Of a DNA stretch of 64,000 nt, positions 18,128 to 27,733 are shown piece after piece. The position numbers and the translations under genes are program-made. Location of the stretch: assembly GCF_001648555.1 (NCBI RefSeq), contig NZ_LQXM01000029.1:62001-126000 (forward strand). Reading direction: 5' to 3'. Every line of letters starts with the position of its first letter. Within the stretch, counting starts at the first letter, position 1. The notes under the pieces are model-generated. The model was not told where the DNA came from. It searched no databases and saw only the letters and a program-made list of their open reading frames with translations. Source of the DNA: Rossellomorea aquimaris TF-12 (lineage in GTDB: Bacteria; Bacillota; Bacilli; Bacillales; Bacillaceae_B).

Positions 18128-19390
18128 ATGACTGTAACAATAGAAAAAACAGATGTAAAAAAACAAGCAATGCTGGCGAAGAAAGCTTCGAAAACACTTA
18201 GCCTATTAACGACTGAGCAAAAGAACAAAGCACTTCACATTCTTGCGGATCATCTAGAAACAAAGTATCAGTCCATCCTAGATGAAAATGAAAAAGATTT
18301 AGAGAGAGGTAGACAAAAGGGCTTTGAAGATGCCTTTATGGATCGTTTATCACTAACAAAAGAACGCGTCCAGGATTTCGCCGACGGACTTCGTCAAGTG
18401 GCCGAACTAGAAGATCCAACGGGTAAAGTTGTATCCGATTGGGACCTTGAAAACCAACTTCAGGTACAAAAGGTGACAGTTCCACTAGGCGTTATCGGAA
18501 TGATTTATGAGGCACGACCAAACGTAACAGTAGATGCAACTGGTTTAGCACTTAAGTCAGGGAATGCTATTGTGTTAAAAGGTGGTTCAAATGCAATAAC
18601 TTCTAATAAAGCAATTGTAGATGTTATGCATGAAGCTTTAGAGCAGACAGACATTCCAAAAGATGCTGTTCAATTCATTAACACAACTGACCGTGAAGCT
18701 ACAAGTGAATTATTTACAATGAAAGAACAGATTGATGTATTAATTCCACGAGGTGGTGGTGCATTAATCAATGCCGTTGTGAATAATGCCACTGTACCTG
18801 TACTAGAAACAGGCGTTGGAAACTGTCATATTTATATTGATAAAGATGCAGATGTAGAAAAGGCTTTGAATATTCTTATAAATGCTAAGACGGACCGTCC
18901 AGCTGTATGTAATGCTGCTGAAACTGTCATCATCCACGAAGATTGGTTTAAAGAAAATAAAGATGCTTTTGTAAATAAATTAGACGAAAGCAATGTTACG
19001 ATTCATGGTGATGAAAAGGTAGTAGAAGCCATTGCAGACGCGAAATTAGCTGGAGAAGAAGATTGGGCAAATGAATACCTTAGCTTAGATATTGCTGTGA
19101 AAATCGTTACATCTCTGGATGAAGCAGTAGATCATATCGAACAATATGGGACGAAGCATTCAGAAGCCATTGTGACTGAAAACAATGAAACAGCCAAGAA
19201 GTTCATGATGCTAGTTGATGCAGCTGCCCTTTATCATAATGCCTCTACTCGTTTCACAGATGGTGGAGCATTAGGGTTCGGAGCTGAAATTGGTATTTCC
19301 ACTCAAAAATTACATGCTAGAGGACCAATGGGGCTACCTGCATTAACAACTGTAAAATATATGATGCATGGAACCGGACAAATCCGATAA
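18128..19390 (+). CDS. proA: Glutamate-5-semialdehyde dehydrogenase (gamma-glutamyl phosphate reductase)
   Basis: A 420-residue NADPH enzyme that reduces gamma-glutamyl phosphate to the semialdehyde, working directly after ProB. Seen are GVIGMIYEARPNVTVDATGLALKSGN, the IPRGGGALI segment, and the catalytic cysteine region DRPAVCNAAETVI. HASTRFTDGGALGFGAEIGIST is here HNASTRFTDGGALGFGAEIG. The frame is open from 18098, but AGGAGGAATTTG directly precedes the ATG at 18128 and fits the family N-terminus. Confidence 0.95.
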   Translation: MTVTIEKTDVKKQAMLAKKASKTLSLLTTEQKNKALHILADHLETKYQSILDENEKDLERGRQKGFEDAFMDRLSLTKERVQDFADGLRQVAELEDPTGKVVSDWDLENQLQVQKVTVPLGVIGMIYEARPNVTVDATGLALKSGNAIVLKGGSNAITSNKAIVDVMHEALEQTDIPKDAVQFINTTDREATSELFTMKEQIDVLIPRGGGALINAVVNNATVPVLETGVGNCHIYIDKDADVEKALNILINAKTDRPAVCNAAETVIIHEDWFKENKDAFVNKLDESNVTIHGDEKVVEAIADAKLAGEEDWANEYLSLDIAVKIVTSLDEAVDHIEQYGTKHSEAIVTENNETAKKFMMLVDAAALYHNASTRFTDGGALGFGAEIGISTQKLHARGPMGLPALTTVKYMMHGTGQIR

Positions 19391-19410
19391 TTGTAAATGA
19401 ACTATAACAT

Positions 19411-19447
19411 AAGAAGACTCTTGAGGCTGATCTCAAGAGTCTTCTTT
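19411..19447. terminator. Bidirectional terminator after proA
   Basis: Perfect arms AAGAAGACTCTTGAG / CTCAAGAGTCTTCTT, shared with the convergent exonuclease gene. Confidence 0.88.
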
Positions 19448-19455
19448 ATGTTGGT

Positions 19456-20205
19456 TTATCCAAATGATTCCTCGTTGATCTTTTCATGTAGTCCACGAAT
19501 CGTATGGATTTCTTGTTTGTAACAAAGCTTTAAAAGTTTTTCGAAGATTTCAGCCGTCATAATGGCATCATTTAGTGCGTGGTGACGATTACGGTATTCA
19601 ATATTAAAACGTTGGACGAGATCGTCTAAGTAACAATCATCTCTATCTAGTAATTCATTTGCCAAAGAGAAGCTATCTACATATTCCGGGTCAAAGCTAG
19701 GAAGTTCCCATTTATTTACCCGTTTTTGTAAAAAATTGATATCAAAGCTCGCTGGATGAGCTACTAAAATTGTTCCTTTGCAATACTCTAAAAAACGCTC
19801 TAAACCAATGGGGAGAGTGGCACCTTTTACAAAATCCTTTCTTCTTAACCCGGTAAACTTCTTTGTACGTCTTGATACGGTTTGAAGGGGGTTTATGACT
19901 TGATAGAAGGTGTCTTTACTATAAGTTTTCCCATTGTGAATTTTAACAGCTCCAATTGAAATAATCTCATCACCTACTTCAGGGAAAAATCCAGTTGTTT
20001 CAAGATCAAAAATGGTGAATGTACAGTCTGACAAGTGCTTCCTTTGTAAAGTTGGTTTTTCTTCTTCAAACTCCTTAAGTGTTTTAGTTAATTTTTGATA
20101 GGAGGGCTTTATTTTCTCGCGTTTCACTTGGATTCTAAAGAAAAACTGCTGCCATAAATAATATTTTAATATTCTGTAGCCTACATTGATTCCGATTTCA
20201 TTCAT
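19456..20205 (-). CDS. DEDDh 3'-5' exonuclease (DnaQ/PolC epsilon type)
   Basis: A 249-residue exonuclease. The DEDDh motifs are FDLETTG (Exo I, Asp and Glu), VAHPASFDINFL (Exo II) and HHALNDAIMTAEIF (Exo III, with catalytic His and Asp). It cuts single-stranded DNA or RNA 3' ends; partner and substrate are unknown. Its start overlaps the stop of the upstream DUF294 gene by one base (TAATG), so the two are translated together, an arrangement that recurs in Bacillaceae and proteobacteria and suggests a shared role in nucleotide or nucleic-acid handling. Confidence 0.88.
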   Translation of the reverse strand: MNEIGINVGYRILKYYLWQQFFFRIQVKREKIKPSYQKLTKTLKEFEEEKPTLQRKHLSDCTFTIFDLETTGFFPEVGDEIISIGAVKIHNGKTYSKDTFYQVINPLQTVSRRTKKFTGLRRKDFVKGATLPIGLERFLEYCKGTILVAHPASFDINFLQKRVNKWELPSFDPEYVDSFSLANELLDRDDCYLDDLVQRFNIEYRNRHHALNDAIMTAEIFEKLLKLCYKQEIHTIRGLHEKINEESFG

Positions 20206-22121
20206 TAGACCACCCGGTTCCTATTAAAGCTTATTTCCATCACTTGTTGGAGACGGTTGGCTATTTGTATCGACTCCTTTAACTTTTGACGTTCTTCTTT
20301 CGTCAAAGTACGCATATCAATTTCGTTGCTTAATGGTAGTCCCTCGTTAAGCTGATGTAGGTTTTGTTGAGTTCGCATCGATAATAGAATATGCATAGCT
20401 GTTTTTACATTTTCAGCATCTCTGGGGTGAAATGCTTGCATATTTTTTAATGCTTGAAGTCTTTTAATGGTATTCACTTCTTTTACCCCGTATTTAACAG
20501 ATTGGATGCGAACCATATTTACGATTTGAAGGAGCCCGGACTTCTTAATATTAAAAAGGTGGTTCTTAGGTTTGAGATTCACTCTTCCTAATGGCCCTAC
20601 AGGGAGCTTAAACCGAAGAGCATCTTTTCTCAACAGCTGCTGCATATTCAATGATCGTTTTGATTTTTCAGCCAAGTAACTTCTTATCTCTTCTGCAATT
20701 GAATAGTCTCCATAAATTGGTCTGAAATCATAAAACATAGTAATATTTTGAACCTCTTGTGCATCAATTTCATGCAGCCACTGATCTATTGCTCTTTTCC
20801 AATCAGTGTAGGAGCGCTTCCATTTTTGCTCTTTAGCCATGATACCGCCTGTACATTCAGGAAAGCCGCAAGCTGCCAGTTTTAGATTCAATTTCTCAGT
20901 GAAAGCTTGAAAGTAATGATCAACTTTATCTAAATTTGTTAAGTGATTATAGTCATCTAATATGATTCCATTATCTTGATCTGTATGGAAACCCTGTTCA
21001 CTACGTCCTTGACTGCCCATTACAATAAAGCAATAATTGATTGGTGCAGATCCATACCCTTCTTGGCGCATTTCTCTTTCGGATAACTGAATAATCTTAC
21101 GATGTAGTCGATCATTATAATTTGAAATAACTTCACAAATATCGTAGCCCAAGCTATCTTGAAGAAGAAGATCACCGATAAATTGTTGGAAGGTTTTACT
21201 CTTTACCGTGGCTAATTTTACGAGCTCATCATTCGTGAGAGCTTTTTGTATTTTATAAGATAAGTCAAGATAGTTGGAATCCTGAATATTAAGGAAAGAG
21301 GTACTTGTTAATACACCAACCACAGCATCATTGCGAATGATCGGAACAAAGTCAACTTCTTCATGTTTAAAGTATGAGAGTGCTTCATATGCAAAAGATT
21401 CATCACGAATCCAAAATGGTTTTTTCTTCATCCAATCCTTTACCGATTCAGACAGGGGAGAATTTGTGATATAAGATAGAATTTCTCGTTGAGTTAAAAT
21501 GCCAAGCATTTTATGGTTGTCATCAACGACAACCAAACCATATGTATCTTCATCCTTCATTTTCCTTGCAGCGCTTATGATCGTATCATATTCTTTAATA
21601 AATACAGGACGTTCCATAAGAGTGTGAACTTTTGTACGGAATAGTGTAATGTTTTCATCATCTGTTTCAGTAGCAGACTTAGTTTTTATTTCATCATATA
21701 AAGTCTTCATTCTATTTCCGATGCTTTCGAAAATGATTTTTGAAAAATCATTATTCCTTGTCATCACATCTAATAAATGATCTTTTCGGATACGGAAAAC
21801 GTTGCAGTCTTCCATGGCCTGTACAGAAAAGGTCATTTCACCACTTGTCAGCATTATCATAATTCCAATTAAATCCCCTGGATAGTAGAACCTCAAAGAA
21901 TATTGCTTTCCACTTGAGCGATGGAGAACATTTTTTGCTAAACCAGAAACGATAAAGTAAATATCGAGTTCTTCGACAGTTTCATCCTCATGAAAAAGAA
22001 ATTCACCCTTTTTAAAAGTAGTGTATTTTGATCCTGAAATAATATCATGTAATTGTTCTTCTGTTAAAACGTCAAAGGGATAATGCCCCTGAATTATTTG
22101 AAGCAATTCGGATTGTTTCAA
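20205..22121 (-). CDS. cNMP-binding/CBS/DUF294 nucleotidyltransferase-like protein
   Basis: A 638-residue cytoplasmic multidomain protein. Domains in order: cyclic-nucleotide-binding fold (about 10-125, FLFHEDETVEELDIYFIVSGLAK), two CBS motifs (about 165-285), a DUF294 nucleotidyltransferase core (about 330-450, GSQGRSEQGFHTDQDNGIILD with the acidic pair) and a helical DUF294 C-terminal domain. It probably senses a nucleotide and acts on protein or nucleotide by nucleotidyl transfer. An ATG ten codons further upstream (22151) is possible, but GGGAGG lies seven bases before the TTG at 22121, which is preferred. It is coupled to the exonuclease. Confidence 0.85.
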   Translation of the reverse strand: MKQSELLQIIQGHYPFDVLTEEQLHDIISGSKYTTFKKGEFLFHEDETVEELDIYFIVSGLAKNVLHRSSGKQYSLRFYYPGDLIGIMIMLTSGEMTFSVQAMEDCNVFRIRKDHLLDVMTRNNDFSKIIFESIGNRMKTLYDEIKTKSATETDDENITLFRTKVHTLMERPVFIKEYDTIISAARKMKDEDTYGLVVVDDNHKMLGILTQREILSYITNSPLSESVKDWMKKKPFWIRDESFAYEALSYFKHEEVDFVPIIRNDAVVGVLTSTSFLNIQDSNYLDLSYKIQKALTNDELVKLATVKSKTFQQFIGDLLLQDSLGYDICEVISNYNDRLHRKIIQLSEREMRQEGYGSAPINYCFIVMGSQGRSEQGFHTDQDNGIILDDYNHLTNLDKVDHYFQAFTEKLNLKLAACGFPECTGGIMAKEQKWKRSYTDWKRAIDQWLHEIDAQEVQNITMFYDFRPIYGDYSIAEEIRSYLAEKSKRSLNMQQLLRKDALRFKLPVGPLGRVNLKPKNHLFNIKKSGLLQIVNMVRIQSVKYGVKEVNTIKRLQALKNMQAFHPRDAENVKTAMHILLSMRTQQNLHQLNEGLPLSNEIDMRTLTKEERQKLKESIQIANRLQQVMEISFNRNRVV

Positions 22122-22218
22122 ATTGATTCCTCCCGTTCCTACAAGTTCCATAGTACTCTAACATAGATTTCCCTATTTTGAAAACGATAAAACAAGGAAT
22201 GCGAGGAGGAGGGAAGTC

Positions 22219-22252
22219 AAAAAAAGAACCCCGATGCGACAAGGCATGGGGG
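22219..22252 (-). terminator. Terminator of the MMPL gene
   Basis: Stem CCCC.ATGC / GCAT.GGGG; on the minus strand it is followed by TTCTTTTTTT. Confidence 0.7.
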
Positions 22253-22268
22253 TAAATTCAAATTCGTT

Positions 22269-24425
22269 TTATGATGCTTTACGAGCTTTTAAATATTGTT
22301 TACTCTTATTTCGAAAAGGCATCCACCAGTTCCAATCCCCTAGGAGCTTCATTAAAGAAGGAACTAGGATCATACGAATAATGGTGGCATCTATAAAAAT
22401 AGCGATGGCAATGCCAATCCCGATTTGTTTCACAGGCATAACACCCGTAAAAGCAAATGCCCCTGTGATAACAATCATAATTAGGGCTGCAGAGGTAATG
22501 ATTTTACTTGTTGAAGTAAGCCCTTCAATGGTTGACAAAGTATTATCTCCTGTTTCCTGATAAATTTCATGAATTCTAGAGATAAGAAAGACTTCATAGT
22601 CCATACTTAATCCAAATACTAAACTAAAAACAAGAACCGGTAACACTAAAGCGATTTCCGATTGTGGTATCCCGAAAAGCCCACCTTGGAATATCCATAC
22701 GAGAATTCCAAAAGTGGAAGTCAGACTGATCATATTCATTACGATCGCTTTTAAAGGAATAACTAAAGAACGAAAAGCGACCATTAATATAAGGTAAGTA
22801 GAGCCTAATATGACGATCAGACATAATCCAACTTTGTTATAAATTTCATCAAAAATTTCTTGGTTAAATTTCACTTGTCCTCCAAACTGCAAGGGGTGAG
22901 ACCAGTCTTTTTCACTCCAAGCTCGAACAAGTTCTTGAGCTTTGCTCGAAGATGCATCGATTGATAAGTGAACGGGTAGAAGAGCCTTATTTTCTTTAAT
23001 AAAATAATTTAAGGCTGGTTCTATCTTTTGAGAAGTTTCAGGTTTTTGAAGAGCTAGAAAAAGCTTCTCACTTGATTGTATGTCACTTACAGAAAAAATG
23101 GATTCAATTGACGAAACGCTGGATTCTGTTTTAAGTTCTGCGATTAATTGATCCAGCTCTTTAAGGCCTTCTTTGGATGTCCAACCATTTGGTCGTTCAG
23201 CTACAACATAAACTATACTGTTTTCATTGGTTTTAAATTCTTTTTGAATGGTATCAATCGCTTGGCGTGATTCAAAGCTTGTAGGGAGTGCCTCTGAATC
23301 TGGTATTGATAGCTTCATGGATTGAACAGGCAATATACCAATAGCCAAAACGGATAATGCTAAAACCGCTAACATAATAGGTCGTTTCATGACAAATCCT
23401 GAAAATTTTCTCCACTTATTTTGGTTACTATTTTTCTGTTTAATAATCATCCATTTATTTAGAGAGTGTCCAAGGACAAGAAGGACAGATGGAAGTAAGC
23501 TCAATGCAGAAATAACAGCTAACAAGACTACGACCATTCCACCAATGGCAATTGTTTGAAAGATATCAATTTGGATGATCAACATGGCACCTAAGCCGAT
23601 AAAAACACAAACAGCAGAGAAGATAATTGATCGACCAGCTGTGCGTATAGTTGTTTGAATCGCGTCTCTGATAGAGGCCTTTTTTAATTCCTCTCGATAA
23701 CGATTAATAAATAATAGAGAGAAATCGATACTTAATGCTAAGCCAATCATAGGAACAACATTTAGTAAGAAAACGGATAGTTCCACAGAACCGCCAACCA
23801 ACGTTAATATGCCAAAAGCAGATACAACAGTAACTACACCAATCAATACCGGAACGATAGAAGCAATCACTGATCCAAAAGCAAATAATAGGACTATCAT
23901 TGCAACAGGTAATCCAATAAGTTCTGCACGTTTTAAATCATTTTGACTAGCTTTGTTGATATCAGAACTAATGATAGAAGCTCCTGTCAAAGATTGGCCG
24001 GGGTTGTCATCAATTAATTGTTCAATCGTTTTGATCTCGTTAGAAATATCTGAATGATCAAATGCAAGGATAGCATAGGCAACATCCTTTTTCTTCAATT
24101 CATCGTTTTGAAGAGGGGATTGAATGGAGGCAGTAAGCTCGAGATTTTCAATTTCTTTTATTGTTTGTTGAATGGATTGATTGAAATCCTCCTTATTTTG
24201 AGAACTTTCTTTTTCCATTAACAATAGAATGGTTGACTCAGGGAAATCAAATGAGGATGACAGTTCTTCTTGAACAGATTCAAATTCTCCATCAGTTCTA
24301 AAACCATCTCCCCCTAAAATAGAAGGTAATTCAGTTGCAAAATAACCAAAGACTCCAGCTACAATTATCCAAAAAGAAATAATCCATTTATAAAAACGAG
24401 TAACTCCTTTTCCTAGAACATTCAT
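22269..24425 (-). CDS. MMPL/RND-family membrane exporter
   Basis: A 718-residue RND-superfamily protein with the duplicated layout of MMPL transporters: a single N-terminal helix, an extracytoplasmic domain (about 35-150), five helices (about 160-335), a second external domain (about 370-510) and a final six-helix bundle. Motifs GLALSIDFSLLFINRYREE and GLSMDYEVFLISRIHEIY are the characteristic Asp-Tyr/Asp-Phe pairs that carry protons in helices 4 and 10. The substrate is probably a lipid, peptide or drug. It is monocistronic, and the 218 bases beyond its start show no recognisable regulator gene. Confidence 0.9.
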   Translation of the reverse strand: MNVLGKGVTRFYKWIISFWIIVAGVFGYFATELPSILGGDGFRTDGEFESVQEELSSSFDFPESTILLLMEKESSQNKEDFNQSIQQTIKEIENLELTASIQSPLQNDELKKKDVAYAILAFDHSDISNEIKTIEQLIDDNPGQSLTGASIISSDINKASQNDLKRAELIGLPVAMIVLLFAFGSVIASIVPVLIGVVTVVSAFGILTLVGGSVELSVFLLNVVPMIGLALSIDFSLLFINRYREELKKASIRDAIQTTIRTAGRSIIFSAVCVFIGLGAMLIIQIDIFQTIAIGGMVVVLLAVISALSLLPSVLLVLGHSLNKWMIIKQKNSNQNKWRKFSGFVMKRPIMLAVLALSVLAIGILPVQSMKLSIPDSEALPTSFESRQAIDTIQKEFKTNENSIVYVVAERPNGWTSKEGLKELDQLIAELKTESSVSSIESIFSVSDIQSSEKLFLALQKPETSQKIEPALNYFIKENKALLPVHLSIDASSSKAQELVRAWSEKDWSHPLQFGGQVKFNQEIFDEIYNKVGLCLIVILGSTYLILMVAFRSLVIPLKAIVMNMISLTSTFGILVWIFQGGLFGIPQSEIALVLPVLVFSLVFGLSMDYEVFLISRIHEIYQETGDNTLSTIEGLTSTSKIITSAALIMIVITGAFAFTGVMPVKQIGIGIAIAIFIDATIIRMILVPSLMKLLGDWNWWMPFRNKSKQYLKARKAS

Positions 24426-24643
24426 TTTATCTCACACCTTTAACGTTTTTCTTGTATCAATCACGGGACATAATGTATAGGAAGAATGAATCACTAGTCT
24501 AGTTTAATTGGTAATGAGCAGTGGTGCAATAAATAATTGGTGAGCCTATGAAGAAAATGTTCAAATGAGCTGGTGCCCCTATATAATACAGAAGGGATGT
24601 ATGGTTAATGAGATTAAAGCTTCATGGAGAGTATAAGTGTCCA

Positions 24644-25180
24644 TTAATTTGCAGCTATATAAAATGAGGCTTCCAACAAATTTTTAAATAACTTATCAGC
24701 TTGAATAATGTGTCTAGAAGCATCGTCGCTGCATAGTAATATGGTTTTTGTGCCAGCTCTGCTACCAGCCTCTATATCAGTTTCACGATCACCAATCATA
24801 TAAGAAGAGGACAAGTCTATATCGTATTTTTGGGCTAATTCCAAAAGCATCCCTGGTTCAGGTTTTCTGCAAGCACAGCCTTCATGTGGTTTGTGAATAC
24901 AGCATGAAATGTCATGAATATTTCCACCTGAAGATTTTATTTCATCCACCATATAATCGTGGATGGATTGGAGCTGATCTATTGAAAGATACCCTAATCC
25001 AACTCCGCCTTGATTCGTAACAACAAAAATTAGATAGCCTGCCTGGGATAAAATCTTTATAGCTTCAAGGGAACCTTCTAGGAAATAAAATTGATGAGGC
25101 TGATTTACAAACCTTACTCTTGATGTCTTTACTTCGTTAATAACTCCATCACGATCTAAAAAAATAGCCTTATTCAACAT
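24644..25180 (-). CDS. HAD-IIIA phosphatase, GmhB-like
   Basis: A 178-residue cytoplasmic phosphatase related to D-glycero-D-manno-heptose-1,7-bisphosphate 7-phosphatase. The HAD motifs are FLDRDGVINE (motif I, nucleophile Asp), VVTNQGGVGLG (motif II) and MIGDRETDIEAG (motif IV). A zinc-binding loop is visible as CCIHKPHEGCACRKPEPG. Gram-positive GmhB homologues may act on other sugar bisphosphates, since no other heptose genes are here. The ATG at 25180 follows GAGAGGTG; a GTG two codons upstream is possible. Confidence 0.85.
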   Translation of the reverse strand: MLNKAIFLDRDGVINEVKTSRVRFVNQPHQFYFLEGSLEAIKILSQAGYLIFVVTNQGGVGLGYLSIDQLQSIHDYMVDEIKSSGGNIHDISCCIHKPHEGCACRKPEPGMLLELAQKYDIDLSSSYMIGDRETDIEAGSRAGTKTILLCSDDASRHIIQADKLFKNLLEASFYIAAN

Positions 25181-25285
25181 TAACACCTCTCATTCGATTT
25201 ATTTCAACATTTCTCTTAATTAAATGTCACATTATGCGGTTTCCGAGGAAATAATGACAGACTATTCTGTCATTTATCTGTGGGT

Positions 25286-25322
25286 AAAGGGACGGACCTC
25301 CAAATTGGAGGTCCGTCCCTTT
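25286..25322. repeat. GGGACGGACC palindromic hairpin
   Basis: Arms of 18 bases, perfect: AAAGGGACGGACCTCCAA at 25286-25303 and its complement at 25305-25322. It lies just after the rRNA methyltransferase gene and may serve as its terminator, though the T tract is short. It is one of four copies of this hairpin family. Confidence 0.8.
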
Positions 25323-25324
25323 CA

Positions 25325-26551
25325 TTACATTTTTTTTATGAATACGACTTTTAGATAGTCAGCTTGTTTGTACTGGTTTATGGTTTTGAAGTCTTCAGGT
25401 AAAGTGTGTTCTTCGAGAATTTTGTAGGATTTATTCAATTCATTAAAGGCCTTATCAATGAATCCTTTGAACTTTTTCATATTAAAGGTACTGCAATTGG
25501 TTGAAGCTACAATCACGCCTTTATCCTCTGTTATGGAAATGGCTTCTTTCAGCAAGTCTTTATAGTCTTTTGCTGCACTAAACGTATGTTTTTTAGAACG
25601 GGCAAAGCTTGGGGGATCCAGAATGACCAAATCAAAGGAAAGTTCTTTTTTCACGGCATATTTAAAGTATTTAAATACATCCTCTACGATAATTTTTTGA
25701 GCTTCATAATCAATACCATTCACACTAAATTGTTCAATGGTTTTACTTAAGCTGCGATTAGCTAAGTCAACACTTGTCGTTTCTGTAGCACCGCCAAGTG
25801 CTGCAAACACAGAAAAAGCCCCTGTGTAGGAAAAGGTATTAAGTACTTGTTTACCTTCTGAATAGGAATCGCGTATTCGTTTTCTGACTTCTCGTTGATC
25901 CAGAAAGACCCCTACCATAGCTCCATCATTTAAGTAGATAGCAAATTGAACCCCATTTTCCTTCACTAATAAAGGGAAGGTAGGGCGATGGCCATCAACA
26001 AAATCATCTTCTTCAACGTATTTTCCATCCTCTGCAAATCGTTTTTTCTGATAAATTCCTTTGTAATCGGTTAATTCTTTAAGAGACTGAATGACATCTT
26101 CTTTAAATGTATAAGCTCCTTTTGAGTACCATTGAACTAAATAATATCCATCAAAATAGTCAATCGTGATGCCACCAAAACCATCGCCTTCACTATTAAA
26201 CAAACGGAATGCTGTTGTTTCTTCATTGTAGAAGAAATGAAGTCTCTGATTAATTGCAGCTTGAAGTTTTTTGTAAATGAATTCTTTATTGATTTCTTCT
26301 GGTTCCTTCCAACTTAAGAGCCATCCAAGTCCCTTATTTTGCTTACCATAGTAACCTCTTGCAACAAAAAGACCTTTTGAATCAACTAGTTTAATAATTG
26401 TTCCTTCTTTTATTTCCTCATTATGTGGAAAAATAACATTTTCCTTATTTATTAAAGGGAAGCCTTTTCGAAATTGACTTATGTATTTAGAAGTAGTTTC
26501 TAACTGGATTTCTTTTCCCAAGTGAATCATCCTAACCTGTGGTTTTGTCAT
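25325..26551 (-). CDS. Class I SAM-dependent rRNA (cytosine) methyltransferase, RlmI-like
   Basis: A protein of about 408 residues: an N-terminal PUA-like RNA-binding domain (about 1-80), a central alpha/beta domain and a C-terminal Rossmann methyltransferase. SAM-binding TFSYTGAFSVFAALGGA (motif I), VILDPPSFARSKK (motif IV, the DPP loop) and ASTNCSTF, with the conserved Cys, fit the RlmI/YwbD family that makes 5-methylcytosine in 23S rRNA. Start choice is uncertain: a TTG opens the frame at 26584, while family alignment favours the ATG at 26551; neither has a strong ribosome binding site. Confidence 0.85.
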   Translation of the reverse strand: MTKPQVRMIHLGKEIQLETTSKYISQFRKGFPLINKENVIFPHNEEIKEGTIIKLVDSKGLFVARGYYGKQNKGLGWLLSWKEPEEINKEFIYKKLQAAINQRLHFFYNEETTAFRLFNSEGDGFGGITIDYFDGYYLVQWYSKGAYTFKEDVIQSLKELTDYKGIYQKKRFAEDGKYVEEDDFVDGHRPTFPLLVKENGVQFAIYLNDGAMVGVFLDQREVRKRIRDSYSEGKQVLNTFSYTGAFSVFAALGGATETTSVDLANRSLSKTIEQFSVNGIDYEAQKIIVEDVFKYFKYAVKKELSFDLVILDPPSFARSKKHTFSAAKDYKDLLKEAISITEDKGVIVASTNCSTFNMKKFKGFIDKAFNELNKSYKILEEHTLPEDFKTINQYKQADYLKVVFIKKM

Positions 26552-26599
26552 GTGTAGTATAGAGGTTAAAGAGAGAATTGGCAACTTTCCATTAAAACG

Positions 26600-26627
26600 A
26601 AAAAAACTTACCCAAAAAGGGTAAGCA
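26600..26627 (-). terminator. Terminator of the lipase-like gene
   Basis: CTTACCC / GGGTAAG; on the minus strand the hairpin is followed by seven T. Confidence 0.8.
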
Positions 26628-26640
26628 ATAAAGAGTTAGC

Positions 26641-27477
26641 TTATCTTCCCCAAAGGAAGTCACCAACATGACGGTCTACTTTAACGGTTTCATGTAATCC
26701 ACTATGAGAAATAGAAGGATCATAAACAATTTTTGAATGGAACTCATTTTGTTCAAAGAGTTGTTCACTTCCTAAGGCACTTGCTACATTCACAACATCA
26801 TCACCAGAACCTGCAATGGACAAGACTTGTATATTTGAAGGAATTGTATGACGGTTTATGAATAACTTCTTTAATGCACGTGACTCAGGTTTTAAGTCGA
26901 TGACAGCGGATCCTGTGTTAATTTGATCATAAGATTCCTTCGTTACTCCTAAGAAGGGAGTGGCAATGGTAATAAATTTATGTGTTCTTGGAACCAACTT
27001 TTTATTAAAACTATTCTCTAGATATTTGGTAGAGGCTAAACCTCCCATTGAATGCCCTACGAGATTTATGTTATCAACTTGAAATTGTTGATGTAAAAGC
27101 TTCATTGCATTCTCTAACCATATAGCTTGTTTATCTAAAGATGAACGATTATTTTCAAAGATAACCTGAACGAGTGGAGGAGAAGAGGGGTTTTTAGGGA
27201 TTATTCCCTTATATGAAACGTTTCCTTCTTCAGAAACGTAAATCTCAAGTGTCTTCTGTCCCCAACCATGCTGATTTTCAAAGCGATCAAGCATCGTTTT
27301 AAATGAATTATATGTTCCTTTGTAACCGTGTATAAAGACGGTAGGGTACTTCTCCACTGCTGACAAAGTTTTCTCGCTAGATTCTACGTTGGTGGTGCGG
27401 AAAATTGTATATATTGAGAGGAGAGTAAAAAGTACAATCCCTCCCCAAAAAAAGGTACGCTTATGTTTGATTGCCAA
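26641..27477 (-). CDS. DUF915 alpha/beta hydrolase, membrane anchored or secreted
   Basis: A 278-residue alpha/beta hydrolase with an N-terminal hydrophobic segment (about 9-25) that may be a signal anchor. PTVFIHGYKGT carries the oxyanion HG, NLVGHSMGGLAS is the nucleophile elbow (Ser in GHSMG), VLSIAGSGDDVVN precedes the likely acid, and SHSGLHE supplies the catalytic His. DUF915 enzymes act as esterases or lipases with unknown natural substrates. It is monocistronic with its own terminator. Confidence 0.88.
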   Translation of the reverse strand: MAIKHKRTFFWGGIVLFTLLSIYTIFRTTNVESSEKTLSAVEKYPTVFIHGYKGTYNSFKTMLDRFENQHGWGQKTLEIYVSEEGNVSYKGIIPKNPSSPPLVQVIFENNRSSLDKQAIWLENAMKLLHQQFQVDNINLVGHSMGGLASTKYLENSFNKKLVPRTHKFITIATPFLGVTKESYDQINTGSAVIDLKPESRALKKLFINRHTIPSNIQVLSIAGSGDDVVNVASALGSEQLFEQNEFHSKIVYDPSISHSGLHETVKVDRHVGDFLWGR

Positions 27478-27675
27478 AATACATCGCTCCTTAAAGAGGT
27501 ATATCTCTATTGTAAGGGAAATGTTTAGTATTGAACATGTTATAAATGAAATTATTTTGTCATATTACATGCAATTTTTGGCATTTTTAAGGATCAGTTA
27601 ATACTTCTTGTTGATTTCTGGGGAAATGGGGTTGTAGGTAAATCATCTACTACTTTCTTATCTTTAAGAAAGCTT

Positions 27676-27711
27676 ATAAAAAACCTATATTACAATAGAT
27701 GTAATATAGGT
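27676..27711 (-). terminator. Terminator of the M29 aminopeptidase gene
   Basis: Perfect 11-bp arms ACCTATATTAC / GTAATATAGGT; on the minus strand TTTTTTAT follows. Confidence 0.85.
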
Positions 27712-27733
27712 CAAGGCAAATTAACGATTTAAT